NCBI GenBank assembly: GCA_965227155.1
Contig: OZ245731.1
Span: 2,790,001-2,854,000, forward strand
Origin: UBA6059 sp965227155
GTDB taxonomy: Bacteria; Bacteroidota; Bacteroidia; Cytophagales; Cyclobacteriaceae
Reading direction: 5' to 3'
DNA: 64,000 bases
Under the pieces are notes generated by a model. The model ran no database searches. It was given only the letters and a program-made list of their open reading frames with translations, and was not told the DNA's origin. Every line of letters begins with the position of its first letter. The first letter of the stretch is position 1. A program made the position numbers and the translations under genes. Below are positions 34,664 to 42,476 of the stretch, piece by piece.

Positions 34664-36087
34664 TGCTCGTAGCTCCAGTGCTGCTATAGATGAAGATGAA
34701 TTTATTCTAATCCCTGTAGTTATACATGTGGTTCACAATGAAAACGAGCCTGACCAGGAAATAGGTAATGATAGAATATGCTCACAGATTGAGGCTTTGA
34801 ATGAAGATTTCAATGATAGAAATGCAAGAGACGAAACACCGGGAGCATTTTTATCTGATGTTGGTGATGCAAAAATACAATTTTACCTCGCGACCAAAGA
34901 CCCTGACGGCCAATCAACTGATGGGATCGTATATGTGGAAACAACTGTGGATACCTTTGACATAGATCAAGATATAAAATTCGATGCAACAGGTGGTTCT
35001 GATATCTGGGATCCGTCTGAGTATTTAAACATTTGGGTAGGGAATCTTGACATTGAACCTACAGTTTTAGATGGTGATCCTGGAGCCATAGGTTACTATA
35101 TGATTGGTGGTGGTTATTCCCTAAGTGAGGTTGATGGTGTGGTAATAAACTTCCGGCATTTTGGAACAGCACCTGGCCTGCAAAATGCATTAGGATTTAA
35201 TGAAGGTAAAACAGCCGTACATGAGGTTGGCCATTGGTTAAATCTCGACCATACCTATGAAGCAGATGGTTCTTGTAGCCCAGGAGATGGTGTGGCGGAC
35301 ACACCTGCACAAGAGGACGAAGGAACGAATGGTGATACTTTTCCACATACTGATGCCTGTACTACAAGTTGGCCCGGAACTATGATTACCAATACAATGG
35401 ATATGCGTAGCGATGATTTTTTAGAAATGTTTAGCAGAGGCCAGGTAAGCAGGATGCGTGCAGTTTTTGACCCGGGTGGTATGCGTCAGTATGCAGACTA
35501 TGCTGAGGGCCTTACCATTTCGGGTACTGAACCGATCTGTACTACCCGTAGCCTTTCCGTTTCTGGCTTACCTTTTAACTATTCGGTGGTGGACTGGGAA
35601 TCTAGTGATACTAATGCACTAACCGTGAGTGGTAGTGGATTTGCTACGAGGCAAAACAATTACAATGGATTTGTAACGGTCACGGCTACCATAGGAAGGC
35701 CCGGTACACAGTATGATTGCACTTCGGAATTCGTGATCAGCAAGGATGTATGGGTAGGAAAACCCTTTGCTACTGTTGGTCAGGAATTAAATGGTGGTAG
35801 CTATTATTCCGGCATACAAGTGTGTCCCGGCAGCCATTATGTAACGGTGGAACCACAAACCGGTGATGCGTCCCACACGACAAGCTGGACGGTTCAGTCA
35901 GGCATATCGCATTATGCAAATGGGGATCTGCTTAACTTCACAATGCCCTCAAGTGGCGTTAGTAGCATTTCGATTACTGCCACAATATCAAATAGCTGTG
36001 GTACAGGTAGCAATGCCAACTTTTATATTAGTAAAAAAACATGGGGATGTAGTTTTTTTACTGTGATCACCTATCCGAATCCTACTA

Positions 36088-36320
36088 AAGATGATGTAAT
36101 GACCGTGGAGGCTTATCCGGAGGGTGAGGAGAAGTCTATTGAAAATGCTATTAGCCCGGATAAAATATTGGTTTTTGATATGAATGGTAATTTGGTATTG
36201 GAAGTGAAACCTGAGGAAGCAAAAACAACCTTATCACTGGCTGGACTAAAGGACGGTGAATATATCGTTCATGTGGTAATAGGAAAAGAGGTTGCCAAAA
36301 AGCATATAATAAAGAAGTAA
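36088..36320 (+). repeat. Sorting-domain segment, source copy (end of the metalloprotease)
   Basis: This segment of 233 bases encodes the last 76 codons of the metalloprotease. It is repeated at 36707-36939 with no indel (offset 619 bases) and, as a short remnant, at 37331-37355. Confidence 0.85.
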
Positions 36321-36324
36321 GTTT

Positions 36325-36705
36325 ATGCTGATATATAAGGATTATATTTTAGTAGCCTTAAGCCTTTTTCTTGCTTTAGCTTGTGGAGAAGAAGAGGTTC
36401 AGGAAGAGAAATGCGGTTGTGAACAAGGAGAAGTTGTATACTCTTTTGAAAACAGAGAAGGTTATATTATTGCTGACTATTTGGATGAACCTAGCTGGGA
36501 TTTTTTAAGTATAAAGCACGGCAGAAACCCAACAAACCCTGATGATACCGGTTTATATACTCCTTGCAATATGAGATCATTTGTGCTGAATTTATTAGAA
36601 CAGGATAGCCTAAAGGTACTAGTTTCGGGTTATAAGGTTAGAGAATGTGTCGGAAAATTTCCTGCAATGCCTTTAGTTATTGAAGATATCTCAGTAATCG
36701 AATAA
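36325..36705 (+). CDS. Small cysteine-rich lipoprotein, cassette copy 1
   Basis: The product has 126 residues. The lipoprotein signal ends SLFLALAC (Cys20). The mature part is acidic with EEEVQEEKCGCEQGEVV, then SWDFLSIK, NPTNPDDTGLYTPCNM, DSLKVLVSGYKVREC and KFPAMPL. Copies 2 and 3 downstream share these motifs, including the CGC, TPCN, DSL..LVSG, Cys and KFPA positions. No family is recognised. It sits 4 bases after the metalloprotease stop, so co-transcription and a shared role (inhibitor, chaperone or anchor) are possible but inferred. Confidence 0.8.
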   Translation: MLIYKDYILVALSLFLALACGEEEVQEEKCGCEQGEVVYSFENREGYIIADYLDEPSWDFLSIKHGRNPTNPDDTGLYTPCNMRSFVLNLLEQDSLKVLVSGYKVRECVGKFPAMPLVIEDISVIE

Positions 36706-36706
36706 T

Positions 36707-36939
36707 AAGATGATGTAATGACCGTGGAAGCTTACCAGAAGAGTGAGGAGAAGTCTATTGAAAATGCTATTAGCCCGGATAAAATATTGGTTTTTGATAT
36801 GAATGGTAATTTGGTATTGGAAGTGAAACCTGAAGAAGGAAAAACAACCTTATCACTGGCTGGCCTAAAGGACGGTGAATATATCGTTCATGTGGTAATA
36901 GGAAAAGAAGTTGTCAAAAAGCATATAATAAAGGAGTAA
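36707..36939 (+). pseudogene. Orphan duplicate of the metalloprotease sorting domain
   Basis: The sequence is about 95 percent identical to 36088-36320 and keeps an open frame of about 74 codons, ending in the same TAA position. Only a few residues differ (PEG to QKS near the start, Ala to Gly, Ala to Val, Lys to Glu at the end). It lacks any protease part and any signal peptide, so it is not expected to be exported or to work as a sorting domain. It starts 1 base after the copy 1 lipoprotein stop. I interpret it as a remnant from tandem duplication of a sorting-domain plus lipoprotein unit. Confidence 0.8.
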
Positions 36940-36940
36940 G

Positions 36941-37322
36941 ATGTTTAAATATTTCGCCATTACAAATATCTTTTTTCTTTTAACATTTGGTTGTGAAACG
37001 AATGAAGAAGATGATGAGCTTCAATGTGGATGCGAGGGTGAGGTTGTCAGTTCTTTTGAAAGCAGAACTGGTTATATCGAGTTGTAGAACCAGAGGATGA
37101 TATATTTTTATTGTACATACAGGTAATGACCCAACTGATGTAAATGAATATAGTAGGTATTTACCCTGCAATTTAAATTCTGATGATCGAAAGAAGTTAT
37201 CTGTCGATAGCTTGCCTATTCGTGTTAGTGGTGCAAAGCTGCAAATTTGCCCTTGGGCAAGGATAAAAGCACCAAATTGTAATATTTACGAATACACAAT
37301 ATTAGAGGATGACTCGGATTAG
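36941..37322 (+). pseudogene. Small lipoprotein, cassette copy 2, broken by frameshifts
   Basis: The frame starts well (MFKYFAITNIFFLLTFGC, then LQCGCEGEVVSSFESRTGY), ends in a stop at about 37087, and continues in other frames: IVHTGNDPTDVNEYSRYLPCN, LSVDSLPIRVSGAKLQIC, then TILEDDSD. At least one indel is needed to rejoin them and part of the middle (the SWDF region) is lost or scrambled. The order and cysteine spacing match copies 1 and 3. It is probably a dead or decaying gene. Confidence 0.75.
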
Positions 37323-37330
37323 CACTACAG

Positions 37331-37355
37331 TTTGCCAAAAAGCATATAATAAAAG
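37331..37355 (+). repeat. Remnant of the sorting-domain 3' end before cassette copy 3
   Basis: About 22 bases (TTGCCAAAAAGCATATAATA and two more A residues) match the last coding bases of the metalloprotease. The remnant marks a third unit boundary: sorting-domain end, then lipoprotein. Confidence 0.7.
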
Positions 37356-37365
37356 TATAAAGCGT

Positions 37366-37752
37366 ATGATATTCGAGAAGACTTTTTTGATAGCCCTGGG
37401 TGTAATATTTGCTTTTGGATGTGGGAATGATGAAGTTGATGAAAGACTTTGGGGTGATTGTGGTTGTGATGGGCAAATAACTTTTACGTTTGAGGATAAA
37501 GAAGCTATTGTTCTTATGAATTACATGGGGGAAAATAACTGGGATTTTATAGATGTAAAAACGGAGAGGAGTGACGCAAATCCTGATCGTAGAACATTAT
37601 TTACACCTTGTAATTTAACCGTAGCACAAAAAGATGCTTTTTTTTCTAAGGACAGTCTGCGGCTATTAGTATCGGGTAAAGCTTTTAAACTTTGTGAGTA
37701 TAAATTTCCGGCTCAAAGTATGTACTTAGATGAAATAACTTTGATTGACTGA
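37366..37752 (+). CDS. Small cysteine-rich lipoprotein, cassette copy 3
   Basis: I start at ATG 37366 (MIFEKTFLIALGVIFAFGC); an upstream start would lack a clean signal peptide. The 128-residue protein has Cys19 as lipobox cysteine, DCGCDGQITFTFEDKEA, NWDFIDVKTERSDANPDRRTLFTPCN, DSLRLLVSGKAFKLC and YKFPAQSMYLDEIT. It aligns over its length with copy 1 (36325-36705), with clear divergence. Envelope location is likely. The function is unknown; an inhibitor or chaperone of the linked metalloprotease is a hypothesis. Confidence 0.8.
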   Translation: MIFEKTFLIALGVIFAFGCGNDEVDERLWGDCGCDGQITFTFEDKEAIVLMNYMGENNWDFIDVKTERSDANPDRRTLFTPCNLTVAQKDAFFSKDSLRLLVSGKAFKLCEYKFPAQSMYLDEITLID

Positions 37753-37781
37753 TTATATGAAGATTTATCACCAAGTTTTCG

Positions 37782-37806
37782 TGTCCTGTGTGCCGCAGGC
37801 CACGGA
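37782..37806. repeat. Lone REP-B element
   Basis: TGTCCTGTG-TGC-CGCAGG then CCACGG is REP-B with one change. It is followed by GGTATAAAGA and GGCTCGCCA words that recall a degenerate DUF3109-tail copy, as at the other REP-B sites. Confidence 0.65.
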
Positions 37807-37842
37807 GATGGGTATAAAGATAAATAGGATAGGAGAGAAAAG

Positions 37843-37875
37843 GCTCGCCATAGACTGGCGAGCTTATCTTTTATG
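37843..37875. terminator. Bidirectional terminator between the lipoprotein cassette and accC
   Basis: GCTCGCCA (37843-37850) and TGGCGAGC (37856-37863) form a perfect 8-bp stem with a 5-base loop. T-rich TTATCTTTTA follows on the plus strand, and CTTTTCTC on the minus strand. The convergent genes on both sides fit this role. Confidence 0.7.
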
Positions 37876-39220
37876 CTTTGAGTGAGGAGAAGTCGAATCC
37901 CTCGAGGAATTTGGTAGTGAAATGGCCGCTCTGGAACTCCTCATTGTCCATAAGTGCCAGGTGAAAAGGGATCGTCGTTTTAATGCCTTCGATCACAAAT
38001 TCACTTAACGCCCGCTTCATCCTGGTAACCACTTCTTCCCTGGTCTGCCCACTTACAATAAGCTTGGCTATCATGGAATCATAATTCGGTGGGATTCTAT
38101 AACCGGCATAGACATGGCTGTCAACACGCACACCATGGCCACCAGGCATATGCAGATTGGTAATTACACCGGGACTTGGCCTGAAGCCATTAGCAGGATC
38201 TTCCGCATTGATCCGGCATTCCATAGAGAACATTTTAGGATAATAATGCTGTCCGCTTACTTTAATGCCTGCTGCAACTTTAATCTGCTCTTTAATCAGG
38301 TCATAATCGGTAACTTCTTCCGTAATCGGGTGCTCCACCTGAATCCTCGTATTCATTTCCATGAAGTAGAAGTTCCTGTGCTTATCAACCAAAAACTCTA
38401 CCGTACCGGCACCTTCATAATTGATCGCCTGAGCGCCTTTCACGGCTGCTTGCCCCATGCGCTCCCGCAAATCATCGTCTACAATAGGAGAGGGCGTTTC
38501 TTCTACCAGCTTTTGGTGTCTTCTCTGGATAGAGCAGTCCCTTTCAGAGAGGTGGCTGACATTACCATATTGGTCTCCTACAATTTGAATCTCCACATGG
38601 CGTGGTTCTTCCACAAACTTTTCCATATATAGAGCATCATTGCCAAAAGCCGCTCCCGATTCCTGCCGGGCATCATCCCATGCTTTTTTGAAACCGCTCT
38701 CTTCATGCACAATCCGCATACCCCGGCCACCACCGCCGGCAGTAGCTTTCAGGATCACCGGGTAGCCAATTTCTTTAGCCAGCCTTTTTCCTTCTTCAAT
38801 CGATGATAGCAGGCCTTCTGATCCGGGTACGGTGGGCACTCCAGCTTCTTTCATGGTGGCTTTCGCAGTAGCCTTATCACCCATTTTATTGATCATCTCG
38901 GGGCTGGCACCAATGAACTTAATGCCATATTCCTCGCAGACGCGGGAAAACTCCGCATTTTCGGACAAGAATCCGTAACCAGGGTGAATAGCATCAGCAT
39001 TGGTGATCTCAGCTGCTGAAATGATATTGGGTATCTTTAGATAAGATTCCTTGCTGATTGGAGGGCCAACACAAACGGCTTCATCTGCAAATCTTACATG
39101 AAGGCTGTCTTCATCGGCAGTGGAATAGATAGCCACAGTACCGATTCCCATTTCCTTACAGGTTCTGATAATACGAAGGGCAATTTCCCCTCTATTGGCG
39201 ATTAATATCTTTTTAAACAC
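37871..39220 (-). CDS. accC: Biotin carboxylase subunit of acetyl-CoA carboxylase
   Basis: The product has 449 residues. It carboxylates the biotin on BCCP using ATP and bicarbonate, the first step of fatty acid synthesis. Signatures seen: MFKKILIANRGEIALRIIRT at the N-terminus, GYGFLSENAEF, the ATP-grasp glycine loop (ATAGGGGRGMRIV, about residues 160-172), CSIQRRHQKLVEETP, and FYFMEMNTRIQVEHPITEEVTDYDL with the catalytic Glu and Arg. The length is normal. It lies 33 bases downstream of accB, with efp and fabH before that, so it is the last gene of a fatty-acid operon on the minus strand. Confidence 0.97.
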   Translation of the reverse strand: MFKKILIANRGEIALRIIRTCKEMGIGTVAIYSTADEDSLHVRFADEAVCVGPPISKESYLKIPNIISAAEITNADAIHPGYGFLSENAEFSRVCEEYGIKFIGASPEMINKMGDKATAKATMKEAGVPTVPGSEGLLSSIEEGKRLAKEIGYPVILKATAGGGGRGMRIVHEESGFKKAWDDARQESGAAFGNDALYMEKFVEEPRHVEIQIVGDQYGNVSHLSERDCSIQRRHQKLVEETPSPIVDDDLRERMGQAAVKGAQAINYEGAGTVEFLVDKHRNFYFMEMNTRIQVEHPITEEVTDYDLIKEQIKVAAGIKVSGQHYYPKMFSMECRINAEDPANGFRPSPGVITNLHMPGGHGVRVDSHVYAGYRIPPNYDSMIAKLIVSGQTREEVVTRMKRALSEFVIEGIKTTIPFHLALMDNEEFQSGHFTTKFLEGFDFSSLKA

Positions 39221-39253
39221 AATGATGGAATTTTAATGAGCAATAGAAACACC

Positions 39254-39739
39254 TTAAGAAGGATCTACCAAAAATAATGGCTGATCATACTCCACCGGGG
39301 AAGCATTATCTACCAATACTTTATAGATCGTTCCTGATACCTCAGATTCAATCTCATTAAAAAGCTTCATCGCTTCAATAATACAAACTGTATCGCCTAC
39401 AGATACCTTATCACCTACTTTCACGAAAGAGTCAGACTCGGGATTAGGAGACCTGTAGAAAGTACCAATCATAGGAGATTTGATAGTGATGTATTTTGAT
39501 TCGTCTGCGCCAGCATCTGATTTAGGTGCTGCAGCCTCTTTAGGAGCACTTGGCGCGGGGGCTGCAGGCTGCGCAGGTGCCGGTGCGGCTACTGCAGGGG
39601 CCTGTTGAACTATAGCACCAGCTGGTGCCTCAGGATTTCGCTTTACTCGAATTTTGAACTCCTCTGTCTCAATATTCACTTCCTCTAGCCCAGACTCAGA
39701 AATAAAATCTATCAGATCGCGTATCTCTTTTACTTTCAT
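39254..39739 (-). CDS. accB: Biotin carboxyl carrier protein
   Basis: The product has 161 residues: a short N-terminal domain (about 1-37), a flexible Ala/Pro linker (about 37-72) and the C-terminal biotinyl domain. Lys125 in the EAMKL motif is the biotin attachment site. It carries the carboxyl group between the biotin carboxylase (next gene) and the carboxyltransferase (not in this window). The gene is 33 bases upstream of accC and about 195 bases downstream of efp, so an internal promoter is possible. Confidence 0.96.
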   Translation of the reverse strand: MKVKEIRDLIDFISESGLEEVNIETEEFKIRVKRNPEAPAGAIVQQAPAVAAPAPAQPAAPAPSAPKEAAAPKSDAGADESKYITIKSPMIGTFYRSPNPESDSFVKVGDKVSVGDTVCIIEAMKLFNEIESEVSGTIYKVLVDNASPVEYDQPLFLVDPS

Positions 39740-39934
39740 GCGTATATCAGTTATTTAGTGTGGGACACATGCAAAACTCAATGGTTGTTTTCACTTAACG
39801 GAATACAATCCACAAGTGCTTTTCATGTGAATTAATGTTTGGTTTCTTAGTTCGATCCTGCACTAAACAGGAAAATTCAAAAATTGTGCATTTAGCACGA
39901 TTACAATTTAAAATACTTTCTGTGAAACAACTAT

Positions 39935-40498
39935 TTATTTCACCCTTTCCACATAAGTGGAAGTCTCGGTATTCACTTTTATACGTTCGTCCTGCTCTAT
40001 AAACAAGGGTACCTGCACGGTTGCACCTGTTTCAATGGTAGCTGGCTTGGTAGCATTAGTCGCTGTATCACCTTTGATACCAGGCTCTGTATACGTAATG
40101 GTTACCTCTACATGCTGTGGCAATTCGCAGGATAGCACCTTCTCGGTTTCTGCATGTACGATTACATCTACCTCTTGCCCATCTTTTAGAAATTGAGGTG
40201 CATTGATCAAGTCCTCCTGAATTGCAATCTGCTCAAATGATTCGCTATCCATAAAATGATAACCCAGGTCATCTTTATATAAAAATTGATGTGCCCTGCG
40301 CTCGATTCGAGCGGTGGTTACTTTGTGCCCGGCACTGAAAGTATTGTCCAGGACCTTACCTGTTTTCAGGCTTTTAAGCTTTGTACGTACAAATGCCGGT
40401 CCCTTGCCCGGCTTTACATGCTGGAACTCTACGATCGTGAAGATATCGTGGTTGAATTCAATACATAGTCCGTTTCTGAAATCTGCAGTAGTAGCCAT
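39935..40498 (-). CDS. efp: Translation elongation factor P
   Basis: The product has 187 residues with the three EF-P beta domains. It relieves ribosome stalling at polyproline sequences by acting in the E site. Lys32 in VKPGKGPAF is at the position that is modified in other EF-Ps; the modification type here is unknown. C-terminal TYTEPGIKGDTATN and PLFIEQDERIKVNTETSTYVERV fit the family. It starts 16 bases downstream of fabH on the minus strand, probably in the same transcript. Confidence 0.96.
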   Translation of the reverse strand: MATTADFRNGLCIEFNHDIFTIVEFQHVKPGKGPAFVRTKLKSLKTGKVLDNTFSAGHKVTTARIERRAHQFLYKDDLGYHFMDSESFEQIAIQEDLINAPQFLKDGQEVDVIVHAETEKVLSCELPQHVEVTITYTEPGIKGDTATNATKPATIETGATVQVPLFIEQDERIKVNTETSTYVERVK

Positions 40499-40513
40499 TT
40501 ATTTATAGAAAAT

Positions 40514-41521
40514 TTATTGAGAAGTTGAGTTGTCTAAAGACCATTTTAAATACACAGCGCCCCAGGTAAAGCCTCCACCAAATGCTGCCAGCACAAGGTT
40601 ATCTCCCTTTTTTAGCTTGTCCTCATAATCCCAGAGACAGAGTGGTATAGTGCCGGATGTGGTATTGCCGTAGCGCTCAATGTTGAGCATTACTTTTTCA
40701 TCACCCACGCCCATTCTTCTGGCTGTGGCATCAATAATTCGTTTGTTGGCCTGGTGAGGTACCAGATAGGCCACATCATCAGCAGTCAGATTGTTGCGCT
40801 TCATGATCTCTGCGGCTACATCTGCCATATTGGTCACGGCAAATTTGAAAACCGACGAGCCCTCCTGGTATACGTAATGCTCTCTTCTGGCGATGGTTTC
40901 TGGTGAGGCAGGTCTGCGACTGCCCCCAGCTTTCATATGTAAATAGGGTTCTCCTGAGCCATCAGAATGCAGCACGGCATCCAATATGCCGGTATCATCA
41001 GTGCTTGGCTCTAGCAAAACAGCACCACCACCATCACCAAATATGATGCAGGTAGTACGGTCTTTATAGTCAATAATGGAAGACATTTTGTCGGCACCTA
41101 CCACTATTACCTTCTTGTATTTGCCTGTTTCAATAAATTGAGAGGCTGTAGTAAGAGCGAAAAGAAAACCTGAGCAGGCAGCTTGCAGGTCATAGCTGAA
41201 ACTTTTTGTTGCACCCACAGCGTTGGCTATAATATTAGCGGTAGCCGGAAACAACATATCAGGTGTGGTAGTGGCGCAAATGATAAGATCAATATCCTCT
41301 GCTTTGGTATTGGTTTTAGCCAGGAGACCTTTTACGGCATTGATGCCAATAACAGAAGTACCCTGGTCTTCACCTTTTAATATTCTTCTTTCTTTGATGC
41401 CGGTGCGGGAAGTGATCCACTCATCGGTGGTATCAACTATGGTTTCGAGCTCCTTGTTGGTAAGAACATATTCGGGCAGATAACCCTGAATACCCGTAAT
41501 CGCTGCTTTTATGTCACTCAT
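40514..41521 (-). CDS. fabH: 3-oxoacyl-ACP synthase III
   Basis: The product has 335 residues. It condenses acetyl-CoA with malonyl-ACP to start fatty acid synthesis. The catalytic triad is visible: Cys116 in YDLQAACSGF, His in AYLVPHQANKRIIDA, and Asn in LNIERYGNTTSGTIP. The N-terminal GIQGYLPE and SRTGIKERR motifs are also typical. It precedes efp, accB and accC. A dyad TGATTAAGT / ACTTAATCA lies just before its start and the rpmF terminator lies upstream. Confidence 0.96.
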   Translation of the reverse strand: MSDIKAAITGIQGYLPEYVLTNKELETIVDTTDEWITSRTGIKERRILKGEDQGTSVIGINAVKGLLAKTNTKAEDIDLIICATTTPDMLFPATANIIANAVGATKSFSYDLQAACSGFLFALTTASQFIETGKYKKVIVVGADKMSSIIDYKDRTTCIIFGDGGGAVLLEPSTDDTGILDAVLHSDGSGEPYLHMKAGGSRRPASPETIARREHYVYQEGSSVFKFAVTNMADVAAEIMKRNNLTADDVAYLVPHQANKRIIDATARRMGVGDEKVMLNIERYGNTTSGTIPLCLWDYEDKLKKGDNLVLAAFGGGFTWGAVYLKWSLDNSTSQ

Positions 41522-41536
41522 GAATAATCTTATTCC

Positions 41537-41569
41537 TGATTAAGTGTAAAATGAATGAAAACTTAATCA
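41537..41569. promoter_or_regulatory. Candidate operator dyad upstream of fabH
   Basis: TGATTAAGT (41537-41545) and ACTTAATCA (41561-41569) are 9-bp arms with a 15-base spacer, 16-48 bases upstream of the fabH start. A role as an operator or a leader stem is possible. No known consensus is claimed. Confidence 0.3.
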
Positions 41570-41638
41570 TCCTGGGTTGTTGCATGATCAATTTAAAGCA
41601 GTCCAAATTAGCCAATATTATTGTATTTAAACAATAAA

Positions 41639-41655
41639 GTCTGCCTGAGGCAGAC
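41639..41655 (-). terminator. Rho-independent terminator after rpmF
   Basis: GTCTGCC / GGCAGAC form a perfect 7-bp stem with a 3-base loop. On the minus strand it is followed by TTTATTGTTT and lies 27 bases beyond the rpmF stop. It separates yceD-rpmF from fabH. Confidence 0.65.
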
Positions 41656-41681
41656 TAAGTAGTACTAATTCTGTGATAAGG

Positions 41682-41873
41682 TTATACAAGGACTTCTTTT
41701 TCCATCACTACCTTGCCTTTGTAGTAAAGCTTACCTTCGTACCAGAATGCACGGTGAGGCAGGTGAGCTTCCCCGGTAGTAGGGCAGATTACAAAATTCT
41801 TTGGTGTGGCTTTGTAATGCGTCCTTCTTTTGTCCCTTCTTGTTTTCGAGGTTTTGCGTTTTGGATGCGCCAT
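41682..41873 (-). CDS. rpmF: Ribosomal protein L32
   Basis: The product has 63 residues. It starts MAHPKRKTSKTRRDKRR, the typical L32 N-terminus, and continues with CPTTGEAHLPHRAFW. There is one cysteine rather than a four-cysteine zinc site, so this is the zinc-free type. It follows the yceD-like gene by 12 bases, a pairing found in many bacteria, and is closed by a terminator. Confidence 0.95.
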   Translation of the reverse strand: MAHPKRKTSKTRRDKRRTHYKATPKNFVICPTTGEAHLPHRAFWYEGKLYYKGKVVMEKEVLV

Positions 41874-41885
41874 GGTTCAAATATT

Positions 41886-42422
41886 TTAATTGTCTTTTAA
41901 TTTCTTCAATATATCCCAGCGCGGATCAGCTGATTCATCCGCATCGGAGTTGTCTTCATTTTCATCAGACGAAGTGTAAACTACCTCATCTTCATCATCA
42001 TTTTGATCCCTAAATCTAGGATGGAGCCTTTTCATAGGTACAGCCAAGGAAATGAACTCAAATAGATACTGTGCAATATTTATTTTTTGAGTATCTCTTT
42101 CAATGATTTCAATATCCTCGCTTAGCACCTGATCTTCATCGCCAAATTTTAAAATCAGATGTTGATCAAAAGCCAGCGGCTCATTAAATGGCTCCAGGCT
42201 TCTGTCACAAGTCAATTCAAGTTCACCTTCAATCTTGAAATCCAGCTCCATCATTGTGGCTGTTTTTCGTAGTGTAAGGTTACAAACACCCTTTCCCTTC
42301 TGGATTGGGCTATTTTCAAATGCCTCAAAAAACGAATCATCAAAACCAAATTGATATTCGTAAACTTTTTCAGCAAGCTTAAAAATCTCAATATCGAATG
42401 ACCTCAACGCTTTTGAAGACAT
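41886..42422 (-). CDS. DUF177 (YceD) family protein upstream of L32
   Basis: The product has 178 residues of the DUF177/YceD family, which is almost always found directly before rpmF, as here. The C-terminus (DENEDNSDADESADPRWDILKKLKD) is acidic and ends with the DPRWDxLKxLK tail common in the family. A core YEYQFGF and the segment LTCDRSLEPFNEPL are visible. Its biochemical role is unclear; links to rRNA or ribosome assembly are reported for relatives. The start is 54 bases after pdxA, with a promoter box in that gap. Confidence 0.92.
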   Translation of the reverse strand: MSSKALRSFDIEIFKLAEKVYEYQFGFDDSFFEAFENSPIQKGKGVCNLTLRKTATMMELDFKIEGELELTCDRSLEPFNEPLAFDQHLILKFGDEDQVLSEDIEIIERDTQKINIAQYLFEFISLAVPMKRLHPRFRDQNDDEDEVVYTSSDENEDNSDADESADPRWDILKKLKDN

Positions 42423-42441
42423 AGTTTTCCTTTTGGGAGCG

Positions 42442-42449
42442 CAAATCTA
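42442..42449 (-). promoter_or_regulatory. Promoter -7 box for yceD-rpmF
   Basis: On the minus strand the sequence TAGATTTG matches TAnnTTTG. It lies 20 bases upstream of the yceD-like start codon. A good TTTG -33 box at 19-21 bases further upstream is missing. Confidence 0.45.
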
Positions 42450-42476
42450 ATAATTATGATTGATAATAGGATGCCT

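Larger units (their letters stand above)
34534..36320 (+). pseudogene. Secreted M43-type metalloprotease with T9SS sorting domain, frame broken at a G8 tract
   Basis: Two frames must be joined. 34534-34655 encodes a signal peptide (MKKLYLSLLICAVFVNLAQAQ) and the start of the mature protein; 34656-36320 encodes the rest (GARSSSAAIDEDEF, IPVVIHVVHNENEP). The break falls exactly in eight Gs (34656-34663); nine Gs would give one frame of 595 residues. The catalytic zinc motif HEVGHWLNLDH, plus the M43 Met-turn region (NTMDMRSDDFLEMFSRGQ), is intact, so this is a pappalysin/cytophagalysin-type protease. The C-terminus has a type A sorting domain. Whether the break is phase variation, a recent mutation or a sequencing error cannot be told here. 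Confidence 0.8.

Noticed and set aside
38114..38632. 172-codon plus-strand frame inside accC
   Set aside because: It lies antisense to conserved accC codons; composition is unlike a real protein.
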